From positions 620,001 through 684,000 of the forward strand of contig JACATO010000319.1 of NCBI GenBank assembly GCA_018389105.1: 64,000 nt of DNA, written 5' to 3'. This DNA comes from Nautilus pompilius. Lineage: Eukaryota; Mollusca; Cephalopoda; Nautilida; Nautilidae. Made by a program: the position numbers and the translations under genes. How positions within the stretch are numbered: position 1 is the first letter of the stretch; the number at the start of each line of letters is the position of its first letter. Under the pieces are notes generated by a model, which saw nothing but the letters and a program-made list of their open reading frames with translations, made no database searches and was not told the origin of the DNA. This document shows, one piece after another, positions 1 to 13,900 of this stretch.

Positions 1-1883
1 CTATAAGCCTCCTTGTATAAGCCGTGTTGGCAGACACAGACCATTTCTTAAATGAAACTAACATTTTTGGATGTCACTTCATCATTGATGTCCAACAATT
101 TCAGTTGTTTTCAAAGGTATCTGTGTTTGTTTTTTTTGTTTTTTTTAGAAATCTACTTAGATTTAACTTATTTTATTCTAAATTTCATATAAGCCTTAAT
201 GGTATAAACCTTGAAACAAGTTTGATTATCTCCTTTTTAATACTAATGCTCCCCAAAAATATGCTAACATTTTATTTTTTTTAAATTTATTTACTGAAAT
301 TAAAAATTTAAGAAAAAATTCAAATGTGATTCCAAGTATAACTGCAACTTGGATTTTGATAGGTGTGAATTTAGCCCTGACTATAAGATACAGTGAACAC
401 ATTAAAACTGAGACAACCAGACCAGCATAAAAGGTACCAAGTTCAACTGTAATAATGTTGAAATTAAGTATGTCAGTTGCATCAGTAGCTGTTTGCAAAT
501 CACACCATAGTCAATGTTAAGGCCTGATGGTGTACAGTTTTCGGTTTATTTTGCATTCACATTAAACAGTAGAAAATTAAATCTTTAGTTTTATTTATTT
601 TTAAATCTCTGATTGTTTTGTGCTTTGGACATTGTTCAATTCCTCCAACTCTTTTTTTTTTCTAGGTCTTTTGTTTGTTATATTTGTTAAAATCCTTTTT
701 AACAATTTTTTTTTAAAAATCCAGTGTTTTATTTTCAGATATCTTTAAAAGCTTCTGATATAACTATTTGTGCAGGTTTTCCTGGAAAAATTCTTGTTAC
801 AGCCTTATATCTGAGTAATCAAACAATGTGTGTGCATTTTGTGACTAATCCTAATTCAGTCAGTGCTTCTGATAGTAAATATCTATTGTTTTGTTTATTT
901 CTATTATCACAACTTACTTGTGAGCGAGAGAGAAACTTTTCCCAGGCCAAGATACTTAACTTATTGTTAATTTTTTTAAATATGCAATCAAAATAATACA
1001 CTTTAGTTTGTGGTTTCTCTTGAGAAATTAGTTGGTTAATAAATACTTCATAAAGAAACATTTTTGTAATAACTCACCTATATCGATTTCAAAGGAACTT
1101 TAATACATTTAAACTTTTCATACTTTTCAAACAGTTGTGTGTGGTCACAACTCTTGTCAAGAAGACCATAAATAACTTTGTATTATATCTGCACAGAGTG
1201 ATGTATGGATTTTGGTTTTATGCCATAGACATGCATAGTGCAATTGTGTGCTGTAGCTAAGTATAATATTGTATTGAGTTTGTTGTGTACAGAGAGCAGT
1301 AAAGTTTCATAGTTATGCATGATAGTGCTTGAGTATGTGTCATAGTTGTCTGTAGTGTTGTACATAGTTTGGTTTATGTCAAGGTTGTGCAATATGGTTG
1401 CTGTATGGTGTTTGAATGAGTTCTAAAATCACTTTCTTCTCTCACTTTTAAAAAAAGAAACAAACTTGAGAAGCACAAGATAAGTATTGAATTTAGAATA
1501 TTTATTTCTTGATAACTTGTGATTAGTCATTTTACCAATGAAACCAAATTATAACTATTAGCAATATATGGAGTTAGTTGCATTAGTTCAACTTTTTTCT
1601 CAAGGAAAGATAATTAAAATGTATATGACAACATCTGAGGGAGTTATCTTTCATTCATAATATTATTAGATGATGGGTTATTTAAATATTATACAGCCTT
1701 CTCACAATAATGTTGGGAGGGAAAAAGAAAAGAAAAATTATATTGTTAAACCTTTTTTGCATTTTTTTAATTTTTTTTTTACAGTTTTATGTTTAATTGG
1801 TTTGGTTTGGTAAACAGCTGAAGAATTTTTAAAATTTATTTATTAGATAAAACAATGATCTGAAACCTTGAATGTGAAGAAAG
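1..1883. other. Upstream region of the epimerase-like gene
   Basis: AT-rich with many T-runs, and no supported coding region. From about 1180 to 1400 it holds degenerate, partly repeated CATAGT/TGTACATAG-type sequence. A promoter or 5' non-coding exon probably lies here but I could not place it. Confidence 0.4.
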
Positions 1884-1949
1884 ATGACAAAGAGAGACTT
1901 TGGATCATTCCATTCATCAAATGTCCAGGAGCTTATTAACCTTACAGAG
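1884..1949 (+). CDS. Epimerase-like gene, exon 1
   Basis: It encodes residues 1-22, from ATG at 1884 to ACAGAG before the donor gtaact, and ends in phase 0. The start was chosen because it is the only ATG that opens into the next exon's frame, and the ORF is short upstream of it. This N-terminal part is weakly conserved, so it is the least certain exon. Confidence 0.6.
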
Positions 1950-4900
1950 GTAACTGCTAATTTTGTTTGACTATGGTTTTTTTTTTTTGAATGTTCATTG
2001 TTTTATAGCAGGTTGGAAAGAGGCCATGACTGGCTGCCCACTTGTCTGCCAACTCATGACCTCTCTTTTGAAAAATCTAATCGGGCTATAAAACAATTCT
2101 TCTGCAAACCGTTATTGTTGGTTGCATCCACACAGATGTGATAGCTTCTTACCTCCTTGTAGCTGCTCTATTCTAATCTTGCACAGAAGAGCTCAGAACA
2201 TTTTAGGTCCAATCCCTGTATTGTGATATATTTTTAATACCCCAATCTTTACATCTTTTTGATTAAGTATGAACAGCTGTGTTCCATCCACACTCATTTA
2301 TTTATTTTAGATGAGAAACAGTCACTGTAAACTACCTGCTTTGTTCCTTTTGATTCTGTTTTCTGAAAGTAATTTAACTTGATTATAGATGAAAGCTCTT
2401 TGTAATAAAATCTTTTATATCAATTTTGAAGGTCTGACAGATTGTCTTAGTTTGTTTTTTTGTTTTTTTACATTTATATTATTTTCCTATTTATTTGTGC
2501 ATTGTTTGGTGCCACACAACATTTATTTGTATTGTAGTTCATTGTTAGTAAAAATGTTTGTTTACAGGAAGTTTACCAACCGCCATCTTTTCCTTTTGGA
2601 TTGCCAAACTTTGATCAGCTTAAGCAGGATCCTCCAAATTTGGGAAAAAAGTTAAAAAGAAACTTTTCTTCTTGGAAGTAAGTTGAATGTATTTCTCTTC
2701 TTCTATTTTTTTTTTAAGTGTTCATCCTTTTGTTGTTGTTACAAGTAATTTTAAAACATAGTTTTTTGGTCATACGTTAATATGGAGATTATAATGTGGA
2801 AATATATCTGGGAGTTCAATCATGCACAGATAAAAATGGAAAATTAAAGAGAACACCAATGTACTGATTCTCACACAGCTAAACATTCATTATTGTCTTG
2901 TTTTGACTGCTATGAGCTAAAGTGAAAAGAAATTAAAAACAGTGTGATGATGATAATTTTAATAACAACAACATTAATATAGTTAATATATAGATAACAT
3001 AAAACTAATTATTAGAGTTATGTCTCTCTGACAAGTTGTTTCTAATGACTCCCTGCACATTTATTTTCTTAATTTTATTTTTTTTTAAAAATATATTGTA
3101 GTTATTCTGAGTGAAAAGATAATAATACAAATAGCATTTTCTTTCATAAATGAATTAAATGATAAAGGAAATTGAGATATTGGTGAGTTATGTCAATGAC
3201 AGAAGATACAGATCCGAAGATCATATATTAAGACAGTTTGACTACACTATTATTTGTTTATTATTACTAGAGTAAGTGAATGGTGAAAAAAAAGGGGGGA
3301 CATTTTGACAATAATCAGATTTTTTTTAACATTTTAATTTAAAACATAGTCTAGGTTATAGCTGTTTTGAATTTGTCATCTTCAAGTTCAGCTCAGCCAT
3401 AGATGGGTCGAGCCAATGCACAGGTGAAGGAAGGTCGACAATTAAAAAAAAAAAGCATTGAGTAATAAACTGAAGGAAAAAACACAGCTCTAGAATTCAG
3501 GTTTTCTGAAAAGTTGTGATCTGGTCTAGTTATTGATGAGATTTAAAAAATGAGTCTATTGTTCCTTTAGAAACTTTTTTTTTAGAAATGCAGGCAAACT
3601 CTCTAGTCCCGTAGTATGATGATCACCCTCTTGTGTCTCTGGTTATTTAAAATGTTGCTGATTATTTCAGGAATTTACAAAATACTTCGTTTTTCATGAT
3701 CTATTACTTTGTATTTAAGATTGAGTGAGGGCTGGAACTAACCCCCTTTTTTTGTTCATTTTTTTTTTTGAGGGGGGGGTGATAGGGTTAAAGAAAAGAT
3801 AGTGGGGGGTTGGAATTATGTAATGTATTACTGTACTTTGGAAACAATAGATGCATTATCTGCTATGATTGTGAAAATGTATACTAAGTTAATTTTTGTT
3901 TCTATGTATTTTCACAGGGTTGGAAAGGAAAATAAAGGGCATTTATAAACATTGTGTTGATAGTGCAAGAATTCAGGTTAGATTTAAAACTGGTTTTGGA
4001 AAACGAGAACTAAAATGTTAAATGTTTCTAAATAGAGAAATGTCAATAATCTTCACTTTTGCTCTCATGTCCTTTTTTTTTTTTTTTAAACTCTATATTT
4101 TATTTGTTTTTGCGAAATACTAATTTAAAATATTAAACATTTGAACTTTTGTGTTAGAAATCAGAAAATAAAGAAGGAAGGAAAGAGTTTCTCATCAAAA
4201 TCCTGGACTCAGTGAATTTTGGAATTTCTACTTTGCATTTTTTTTGGCCATTATTTTCTGAATAATGCTGAAGTAATTTAGCAAAAAAGAAATAAATATT
4301 AATTTTTTAATTTATTTCTAGTCTCGCTAAGTTTTATCTCGAGAGTTTGTTTAGCTTGCTTACCACACACAGAAAGGAAGCTGCCATGACTTCATAAGCC
4401 CCCTAGGGTAAAAGGCAGCAGCAGTAAGGAAATGCTTATGAATTTAATTCTTTTTTTTTTTTTTTAAAAAAAAGAACCAATTATATAAACATAGAAATAT
4501 TTCTGCTACCCCAGATATTTTTGTGATTCAAATTTTAATACAAAACTAATAATAATAATAATGAAAGGAATAAATACAAAAGCCAGTCCTTAATATTGTC
4601 TCCTGTTTTGGTTTTGGTGAGATCCTTCACAAATGTGAATACCTTGTGATGAGTTCAGCCTGCAGGAGAAGTGTTGGTGGGGGAGGGGTTATGGCTTTGA
4701 AATAGCTGACTTTATTTAACCTTTACCTAGGATAGTGAGACATCTGGTGTCCATCACACTAAAAGTTCTGGCTAGTTTTCTTTTATTTGACTATTTTTCT
4801 CAGTAATCAGCAAAAAAAAAAAAAGAAGAAGATGCTCACAGTTTAGCACTCAATGCCAATTTATTGAATTTGAATCAGTTTTAAGTCCGTGTCCATGATA

Positions 4901-7900
4901 CATTTGTTTTTATTTAAATTATGTATTTTTTTTTAAAAAAATATACTTGTTAACCGATTATTTTTTGTAGGATGATTGCACCTTCATTAATCATGGCGCT
5001 TTTGGTGCAGTTCTGCGCGACGCCTTGAGTGTAACTCAGGTAGGAGTCTCTCTTTGTCTCTTTCTGACTGTTAGACAAACAGAAATGAGAGAGAGTACAC
5101 GGTTAGCAACCCTCTCACCTGCAGGATTTTGACAAAAAATGTAAAATCAGTCTGCGTAGATTGAGAAAGAAAAAAATTATTAAATTTTCTGCAAGCTATG
5201 GATGTTACTTACAAGAAATGAAAGTTTCTATAAGTATTATTTTGTGCGGTCTGAACGTGAGCTCAGACGTAGTAGTGTAAGCCGAGATTTCTGAAAGTTG
5301 GGAACTGCGATGTAGAAAGAGTTAACGATTAAAAACAAACAAACAAAAAAAAAAAAGGAGCAGTGGCAACATTCTTAACGTTGTCTATCTACTTATCTAA
5401 TCCAACTATGTGGGTGCTTACTGCTTACCTGGTGTGGAACAGTTTTGCATTTCAGGTAAAAGAATCGGTGGCAAATCATATGTAGGTTGTTTTTTTTTCT
5501 CTCTCATATATATCATTGTAAGATGAACTGTTGTTTTTCTTGAAATCACACATTGGGTGGTTATTAAATTTGGCACCTGTGTTCTTTCAGGGACGCCCTG
5601 TATTCTGGCTTAGAGTAGTTTGTCAGAAATGTGGGCAGATGACTGGACTACCAGGCTAGGAAATTCAATAGCCCAAAAATTTTGAGCCAGGTTCTTGTTC
5701 CCTCATTATGTAAACTTATTTTATTACACATTATTAATGTTCATCCTTGACCAGCATGACTCAATACGAATGACATTATAAGAAAACAACAGGGGAATTA
5801 AACTTTTTTTTTGGTATGTAAATAATCCACCCAAACTATCAGGAGTTCTTTCTTTGTTTGGACAAGGCATTATCGGTTCATATTCATGTGCTTCGTAAAA
5901 CCAAAGATCATTGATGAACTGCAGCTCATTTCATCTTTCTTTCCCACTGCTCTCTGAAAATCCACAATAATTGAATACTTTGCAGTTGCCTTTTAAGAGG
6001 CAGCTTCGGTTAAAAGCAAAAATTATTCTGTTGGGTCAAAATCATTAAATAACATTGTGACAGCATCGCCACTGACCATCAATGGGTGGAGTTACCATCA
6101 CACTAAACCGCCAAGCCTAACTAGGAATGAAGCCTGTTGAATTATCATATTTTTCAATTTACCAGTCAGTTACATGCTATTTGACCTTTCTATAGCTGGA
6201 CTATACTTGAATTTGAAGTGGAAAAATTCAAAACAGTCAATCCAGATTACGACTCAGCTATTTAAAAACTCAGAAGAAAATTCCTTCGTTCATACCCATA
6301 ACAAAATCCAGTGACTGTTGTGTCCAGCGGTTGGAAGATGCACCAGTGCAGCACCTGTTACATTCAGTCCGATTAGTTTGTTTAAAGTATTTTGTCTTTG
6401 GCAATTTGCATATCTAGTAACTGTCACAGTTAAGCTTAACGATAGATGGCCTGTTGTGTTTTTATTGGAGTCGCAAACAAACAAAGTGGCAAAATATTAA
6501 TGAGTTTATTTTATGTGGGGGAAAAAAGAAGACATAGGTGCTACTATTTTTTTTTACTTTTGACCTATCGCTGTAAAATTATGATATTATCTTGACCGCT
6601 TCATTGAAAACCACATCAGTCATTTTTGGTAAGAAAGGAGTTTCCTGGTCATCTGTGTGCTGCATCGGCTCATAAAAGTAGAGACAGAAAAATAATCCAA
6701 TTGCTGCAGTTTCATCATCTATATTCTACCAAGTCCCTTAATATATCGAGTATTGACCATCAGTGAACAGTACGGCATCACATCAAGGCAAAACTTAGCT
6801 CGCTCTCTTTGTCAAAAATGACAGGCTAAAGGTTTGGTGTTTTTTAAAGCATAACTCCATCAGCAGATGCTACAAACAAAACTTCTTTCATCTTGTGTTT
6901 GCAGTGGTCACTATTCATTTAAAAAAAATAATTAACGGATTTTTGTAGCTGAGTAAGAGAAAATTTGCCTGGAAGACCAAATGTTTGCAGTGATTTTTGT
7001 GATTCCATAATGTTTGTGCAGAGGTGATCCAGGCACCAGTTTTGTTTAGCAATAAAATTAACCCCTCTAAAAAAATTAAAATAGCATTCACTGGAAGAAA
7101 ATCTGGTGATGCAGAGAGGCGTTATTTATTAGCCCCAGGCCCTCAAGCCTGCTATGGGGGACAGTGGGGCAGGTGGTGGTTTAAGGTTATGCTACTGGAC
7201 TGCCATGAATCTTGGTTGGGACCAACTTGGTTTGGCAACCTCAACCCCTCTGGCATGGTTTTCTTTTCTTCTTCACCAGCCAGCCAGCCCCATGTGTTTC
7301 TGTTGTGCTCTCCAGTTTTTCTGACATTTAAAATTTAAGAGCCTTAGTAGATTTTTGGGGGTACATGTGGTGGAGGTTATGTTGGTAACTCATGATTGGC
7401 AGGCACCCTGATGACAGCTCAAGAACCAAGCCCCCAAACCTTACCCAGGTACCTTGCTTGGTCATCATAGCTGATACCTCCCATACACACACACAAACAC
7501 TTTCCCCTCTTCTAGCTCCCCCCCACCAGTGTTTTAGAGTATCCCAAGAGGAGACAGAGATGTCCTTAGACTTTGAAAGTCAAGAAGGGGTTTACCAAGA
7601 AAAAAGGTGAAAGAAAAGCTCAACAAATAAAATCATAAAATATTATCATTATTTGAATTGAACTCTAAACTAATTATTAATAAATCTTGAGATTTTTGTA
7701 TAGTATAGAAATATTTCTAAACTGCAAAAACAAAATTGTTTGGATGTGCTTTTGTTTAGAAGAGGTAGAAAACTTAAATATTTGCATTTTGGCAGCCATG
7801 TTAGTTGTTTCCATGAAATTTTAAAATCAGAACAGAGAAACATAATTATTGCTAAGAGTCTATGAGATGGCAGAATTCAAAAATAAAAAGTTTTACTTCA

Positions 7901-10900
7901 TTACAGAAATGGCAAAGATATACAGAAGAGCAACCACTGAGATTTTATGACAGGGAACTTCTGCCCCACTTGGTGTATGTGACTAGAAGACTTGCCAAAT
8001 TTGTTGGTAGGCTCTTATTGAATTTTCACCATGACTATTAGTATACCTAGTACATTACTATTTTTTTTTCCAGTCATTTGAACCTTCAGGTTTCAGACAG
8101 AAATGAAAATTTTCAGTATTTTCAGTTCACAGAAAGAAAGGAGAAAAAAGAACAAAAGTAAAGATATTGTTATAGTATGAGACCAAATTCCATTTGCTTA
8201 CATCTGCCAGCACTTACAGTTGCCAGTATTATTTCTGCTATTTCCCAGTGTGTGATGTAATTTCTTTGCAACAGACAATCAGCTGAATGCTTTTAAGGCT
8301 ATTGACAAAAGATGACAGCAACATAATGGTGGTTTTCTGGAAATGACTGGGGCTGGTTTATCAAAGGTGGAGATGTAGACACCTAAAGGACTGGCAGTAA
8401 AGTAGGAAATAACTGCAGATGGAACAATCATGCCTTAAGAAACCTTTTATGTGTGTTTTTTTTTTAAAAAAATGAAGAGTTCTTGTGGGGAATTTACCTC
8501 ATGACCTCCCATGCTGAGAAGTGGTAATGCAACCCACTAAGTGTATAAACACATGATTTTTAATCTTGTAACCAAGACTGGGATTCACAATTCCCATAGC
8601 TGTGGAAGTGTACACTGGGATGATGTAGAGAAAATGTAGGTGATTTGTTGAAGCCATTCACCAAATGCCATGATTATACCACAAAAAGTCTGAGTAATTC
8701 AGCTAAGGGAGGTTTATATAATGAGAGCGATGCATGTCTGAGATTACTAGTTTATTCATTTTTTAAAAAAAATGTGTTTGTATCTTGAAATTTATTTACT
8801 TAAATATTTGGCAGGTTGTGATCCAACAGACTTGGTGTTGATGACAAATGCTACAACAGCCATCAACAGTGTGATTAGAACCATTAAATTTACTTCAGAG
8901 GACAGAATCTTTTATCTTAGTGTAACCTACGGTAAGTTGGTTTCCATACAAGTGTTCTCTCCCCCTACCTTTGCCCTTAAGACATGCATGGTTCTTGTTT
9001 TCTTATCAAGATATCCGCGACTGCATTTGAGTTTAACATGTTTTGATGAAGTTTTCGATATAAGTGACAGCTTGTTTTGAATTTAGTTTTGGATTTTTTT
9101 GTACGTGGAGCAGAGTTGTGGCCAACTCCACTGATTACTGAGATCATACTTTACTACCATTGTGGCTGTGTACAGTTTGGTCTTAGCCCTTCTCCTTTCT
9201 GCAGTCTTTGTCTCATGAGCAGACACTCATTTTGAACAACCTAGCTAAAATAAGAAGCAGAATTTATACTTTTGCTTCAGTTTAAAGAATTCATGATTCT
9301 CTGTAGACAGCAATAACTAAGACACACTAAACTGAGAATTTTCTGATTCCCTGTAGTTAACTTTTCCTAATATACACCAAACTGATGGTTTCCTCATTCA
9401 CTGTTGATGACACACTAAGTAACGTACGCTGAACTGACAATGGGAGAACACTAATCAGTAATCAGTTATTTGTATTTTGGACACAAAAGTAATTTGATTT
9501 AAATTTGATTATCAGGTGCTGTAAAGAAGCTACTAAAAGCCATTTCTCAAGAAACTGGTGTTCAGTTACAGGAAGAGTTGGTTCATTTTCCTGTTACAGG
9601 TAAACACCAGGTATATACTACATTGATCATTTCTTTTGCATTTTTATTTAAGTAGTGATCAGTTAGGCATACAGGTTCTAGGACTATTCACCACGAGGGT
9701 CACATGCCAGTATCTAGTGAAGCTTCTGGAATCACTTCAAAATAGTGGAAATATATTTTAATTTAAATAAATAAAATGAATTTCATAGTGATAGAATTTC
9801 TTTTATTTTTAAATTAATTTTGCACAAATTTAAGTCAATACAATAATTTTATGAGGTCTGTCGAAAAAGTATCCGACCTTAGGCTGGGAAAAAAAAATTA
9901 CGTAGGCCCTTTGTGCCTCCACACACTTAGCCCAGCGATCCTGCCACTGTTTGAAGCACGTCTGGAATGCTTCTTCCAGAATGGCTCTCAGCTCCACTGT
10001 TGCATTCCGCATGATGTCCTCTCAGCTCTCAAAGAGGGAGCATTTCAGTGGTATCTTCATTTTTGGGAACAACCAGAAGTCAGAAGGAGCCATGTCTGGA
10101 GAGTAGGGAGCCTGGCGAATGAATGAAATGCTTTTCTTTGCCAAGAAACCTTGGATCAGCTGAGACAAATGAGCTGGGGTGTTGTCATGATGCAGCTGCC
10201 AGTTTTGCAAGGCCCACAGATCTGGTCTCTTGCACCGAACGGGATCACAAAGATGTCGGAGGACTTCCTGATAGTACTCCTTTGTAACTGTTTGTCCTTC
10301 TGGTGCATATTTGTGATGCACAACACCTCGGTAGTTGAAGAAACAGTCAGCATCACCTTGATTTTGCTCTGGACCTGACTTTGGTGCTTCCACTGTGATG
10401 ACTGAGCTTTGGTTTCCGGGTTGTACCCGTACACCCACATCTCATCTCCAGTTATCATGTTATTCTGGAACTCAGGATTCTTGTTGGCAGTATCCAGCAG
10501 GTCCTGCGCAACCTCAAGATGAAGTTGTTCCTGTGAAAGCAGCTTGGGCACAAATTTTGCTGCCACTCTGTGCAAGCCCAAATCCTCCTTTAAAATTGCA
10601 TGTGCAGAATCTTTACTCATCCCAACCTCATCACCAATTTCCCACACCGTCAAACGACGATCTTCCATTATCAAGCTCTGCACTTTTTCGATAACAACTG
10701 CATTGTGGCTTGTTGACGGCCCCTCCCAGAATGCTGGTCACTCTCCACCGATGTGCGGCCATCTTTGAACCTGTTGTACCATTCTTTTACTTGGGTAACA
10801 CCCATGGCATTGTCACCAAAAGCCTGTTGAATTTTGCAAATTGTTTCCGCTTGGGTATCTCCCAGCTTTTGGCAAAACTTGATGCAAGATCGTTGCTCCA

Positions 10901-13900
10901 CACGTTCTGTCATCACGGGCGAAATGAAAATGCGACGAGTAAGTGGTACAGCACCTCACACGTTGGCTGCCTGACAGCGCCTGACACATCCAGCAAGCCC
11001 GCCAGAAACCACGCATGCGCATGAAGGCATGCGGCTCCACTATGCACACTTTTGCCTCCCTAACATCATTACTTCCCACGGGAAAAAATAAAGTCTGATA
11101 CTTTTTCGAGACCTCTTATATAGTAGATTTAAGTCACAAATGTTACTCCTTACTAATTGTTTGCTAATCCTTGAAGATCTCTTATAATGTCCCTGCTGTT
11201 ATAATTTGTAGTAATTTTGAATATCCGCTGATCTGCATCACAATATTTTTCTCAGTTTTTGTGGTGGGTTGTGACCTGCCACTAATTGTCCATAATACAT
11301 ATCGCACCCATGATGCACTTTATGGAAGACATCTATGACTTTCCATATTGTTGGATGTATCATTCCCAATTCGGTCTGTACCCTTTAATGTGCAACTTCT
11401 ACATGATTGTTGGTCCCATCTTCTTTGTTGACCCTGTTGTACAATGACCACATTTCTGGGGGGAACATTTCCATTTCCTACATAATAATCTTCAAGCCAA
11501 GCAAACAGTTGCTGCAGTTCTTCTTGAACTTCTTCCACCAATTTGCCTATAGCCTCATCCAAGTCTGCAATAGGTGCAAATGCAATGATAATTTTTTCAC
11601 TCAATGCAAAATCAGCATTGTTGTTATACCTGTGGGAGAGGTATTTTGATTAAGATGAAAAAAGCATCCATTGAAACACACATCAGAAAGACAGTGAATG
11701 CTGCATTTTCAAAATTACAAGAAACAGATTCTGGGGAAACTTCCAGTTCAGCTTGTTTAAAAGTCTTTCATACGTATTCCTTTGCTTGTTAGGTAGCAAA
11801 GCATAAAATACTGGATGAACATCACCAGATCTTTCTGCAACTATGACATAGAGCTGTGTAAATAATATTTCCTTATTCTCTCTCACTTATTTACTCCCCA
11901 TTGCCCATTGTCTTTCACAAGTCCACACACCACCATCACATCCTGGTCAAACTTACTCAGCGAATGGTTCCCCTCCCAGCATAGGTGCCCGTACAGTTTT
12001 GTTGGTTGGTTAGTAGTTTTGTTTTTTCAGATGATTTATATATTTGTTAGGATAATCATATTGGACTAAGCCCTTGTAGAACCTGATTTTATAACAAAAG
12101 CAGAAGTTTTTTAATTAATTTTATATTTTCTGCTTAGTGACATACTGTGTATTTATTTAAAGTTCCCTCTGTTGTTTCTTTAGGGGCAATTTATGTGTGA
12201 TGCTTATTAGACAGACAGTACAGTTTAACCCTTAACCAGCAGTGGTATATGGTTGGAAATCCAATCATCATATGTGCAAAAAAAAATAATCAAAAACCTT
12301 TCTTTCTTTATGAAATGATAGATTTGCAAGAAAAATTAAGATAAATATATAAAAACAGCATAAGAATACCCAAGAACATCATATAACTTTTGAGCTGTTG
12401 GAGCGCAGATTGAGGCATAGTGGAGGGTGGCACCAACAAGTTTGGAGCTACCATTTCTTATCTCAGGATACGAGGGTTTGGGATGGAAGTCTAGTTTTGG
12501 TTGTTTATCTCTACCAAAAGCCAGCAAAGTTGGTATGAAACCATCACCACTTGACCACACAAAGGCCAAATGCGTGGTAACTTTCTAAGTCAGTCACATC
12601 ATTTCCCATTTGATATTCTTCTTCACTTTCCTCATCAGATAATGTATCTATGTTGAGTATTCCTTCTCAATACAGGTCATCCAACATTCTCAAAATTTTC
12701 CATGGGGGTCAGCGTATCCCTTCCATATACCATGTTAGGTATCACCCTGAGAGGGTGAGGGACATGCTTCACCCCTGATGATTAGCTGGGTACTAAGGAC
12801 TGGGAAGTTTTACTGCACCTGGTGAACAATGGTAGTGACCTCTATGGGCCCAAATTGTTACCATAAATTAGTTTTGAATTTAAATAGAGTGGGAAAAATT
12901 AAATTGTCATGCAATAATGGCTGTCATTCCTCATCAGATCATCAGATGATGGCTGTCATGAAAAATTTTAACTCAGTTTATCACAAATGGCTAGAAAGAT
13001 TATGCTATACATATCATTACCTCCCTTGATAAGAATTTAAGATTAAAACAGAAAAACTCTACATGCAGTTCCCATTTACCTTTTTTTTTTTAAATCCTTA
13101 TTAATCACTTGGGTTGGTTGGTATTAAATCATAATCCCCCTTTTTTGAAATTAAGGACTTCTTGCTTGTCATTTATAGTTTCATGATATCTCAATAATAT
13201 AATTAAATTTTAAATTATTTGGCTAAATAGTTTTGTGGCAGTGATGTAGAGATGAGGTGATATGTGGATCAAGAACCAAGTTGAACTGACAGCTTATATT
13301 AATAGTTATTAGAAAAGGTATATAATAGCCAAACTATGACAGCTACGCTCTGCCATCTTGGTAACATGTATAAACAATAGCACAGCTAAACACCAAAATT
13401 CCATTTAACACCAATGGCTAGTAATTCTTTTTTTCCTCTGCACTAAATTGCTTTACAAGTAATTTTTGATACTTTGCTGACTACCTCCCAGATGTCACAG
13501 AAATCCACTTTTTTCCTCTTCTGCTTTGGGATAAAGTTTCTATTTTCACTTTTTCAGCAATTCTCCTCTCCTTTAAACTTTGACATTATGTGTAATCCTC
13601 AATAGAACTGTTACATTAAAAATGTGCATTTTATTTGCTTTATGAGCTTCTGTTGAAGTACCGGAGTGCCAAAGCGATAAGATAAAAAATATCATATTTT
13701 TATGCATAGAAAAGTCTTCAAGAATTTGTAGGGATTTTTTTCAGAGTGGTATTGCAAATAACAAAAGTTCATTGAAATTTGGTACACTCTGAGATTGATC
13801 ACTGAGCTGTTTGGGGCAACATCCTTTCACTCAAGTTTACTCATTGATAATATTATATTCCCTCCAATAATTTGCTAAAATATCTTATTATTCTGTGTTG

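Noticed and set aside
1180..1400. Possible relation between CATAGT-rich sequence and the tandem repeat at 16108
   Set aside because: Shared words are too short and too degenerate to claim common origin by eye.
10022..10694. Several long overlapping frames on both strands inside the first mariner
   Set aside because: Plus-strand frames are shadows. Minus-strand frames are pieces of one frameshifted transposase and are reported as such.
12336..12569. Minus-strand frame MAFVWSSGDGF... and the acidic frame before it
   Set aside because: It looks like a possible transposon relic but has multiple stops and no motif I can name, so it is not listed as a gene.
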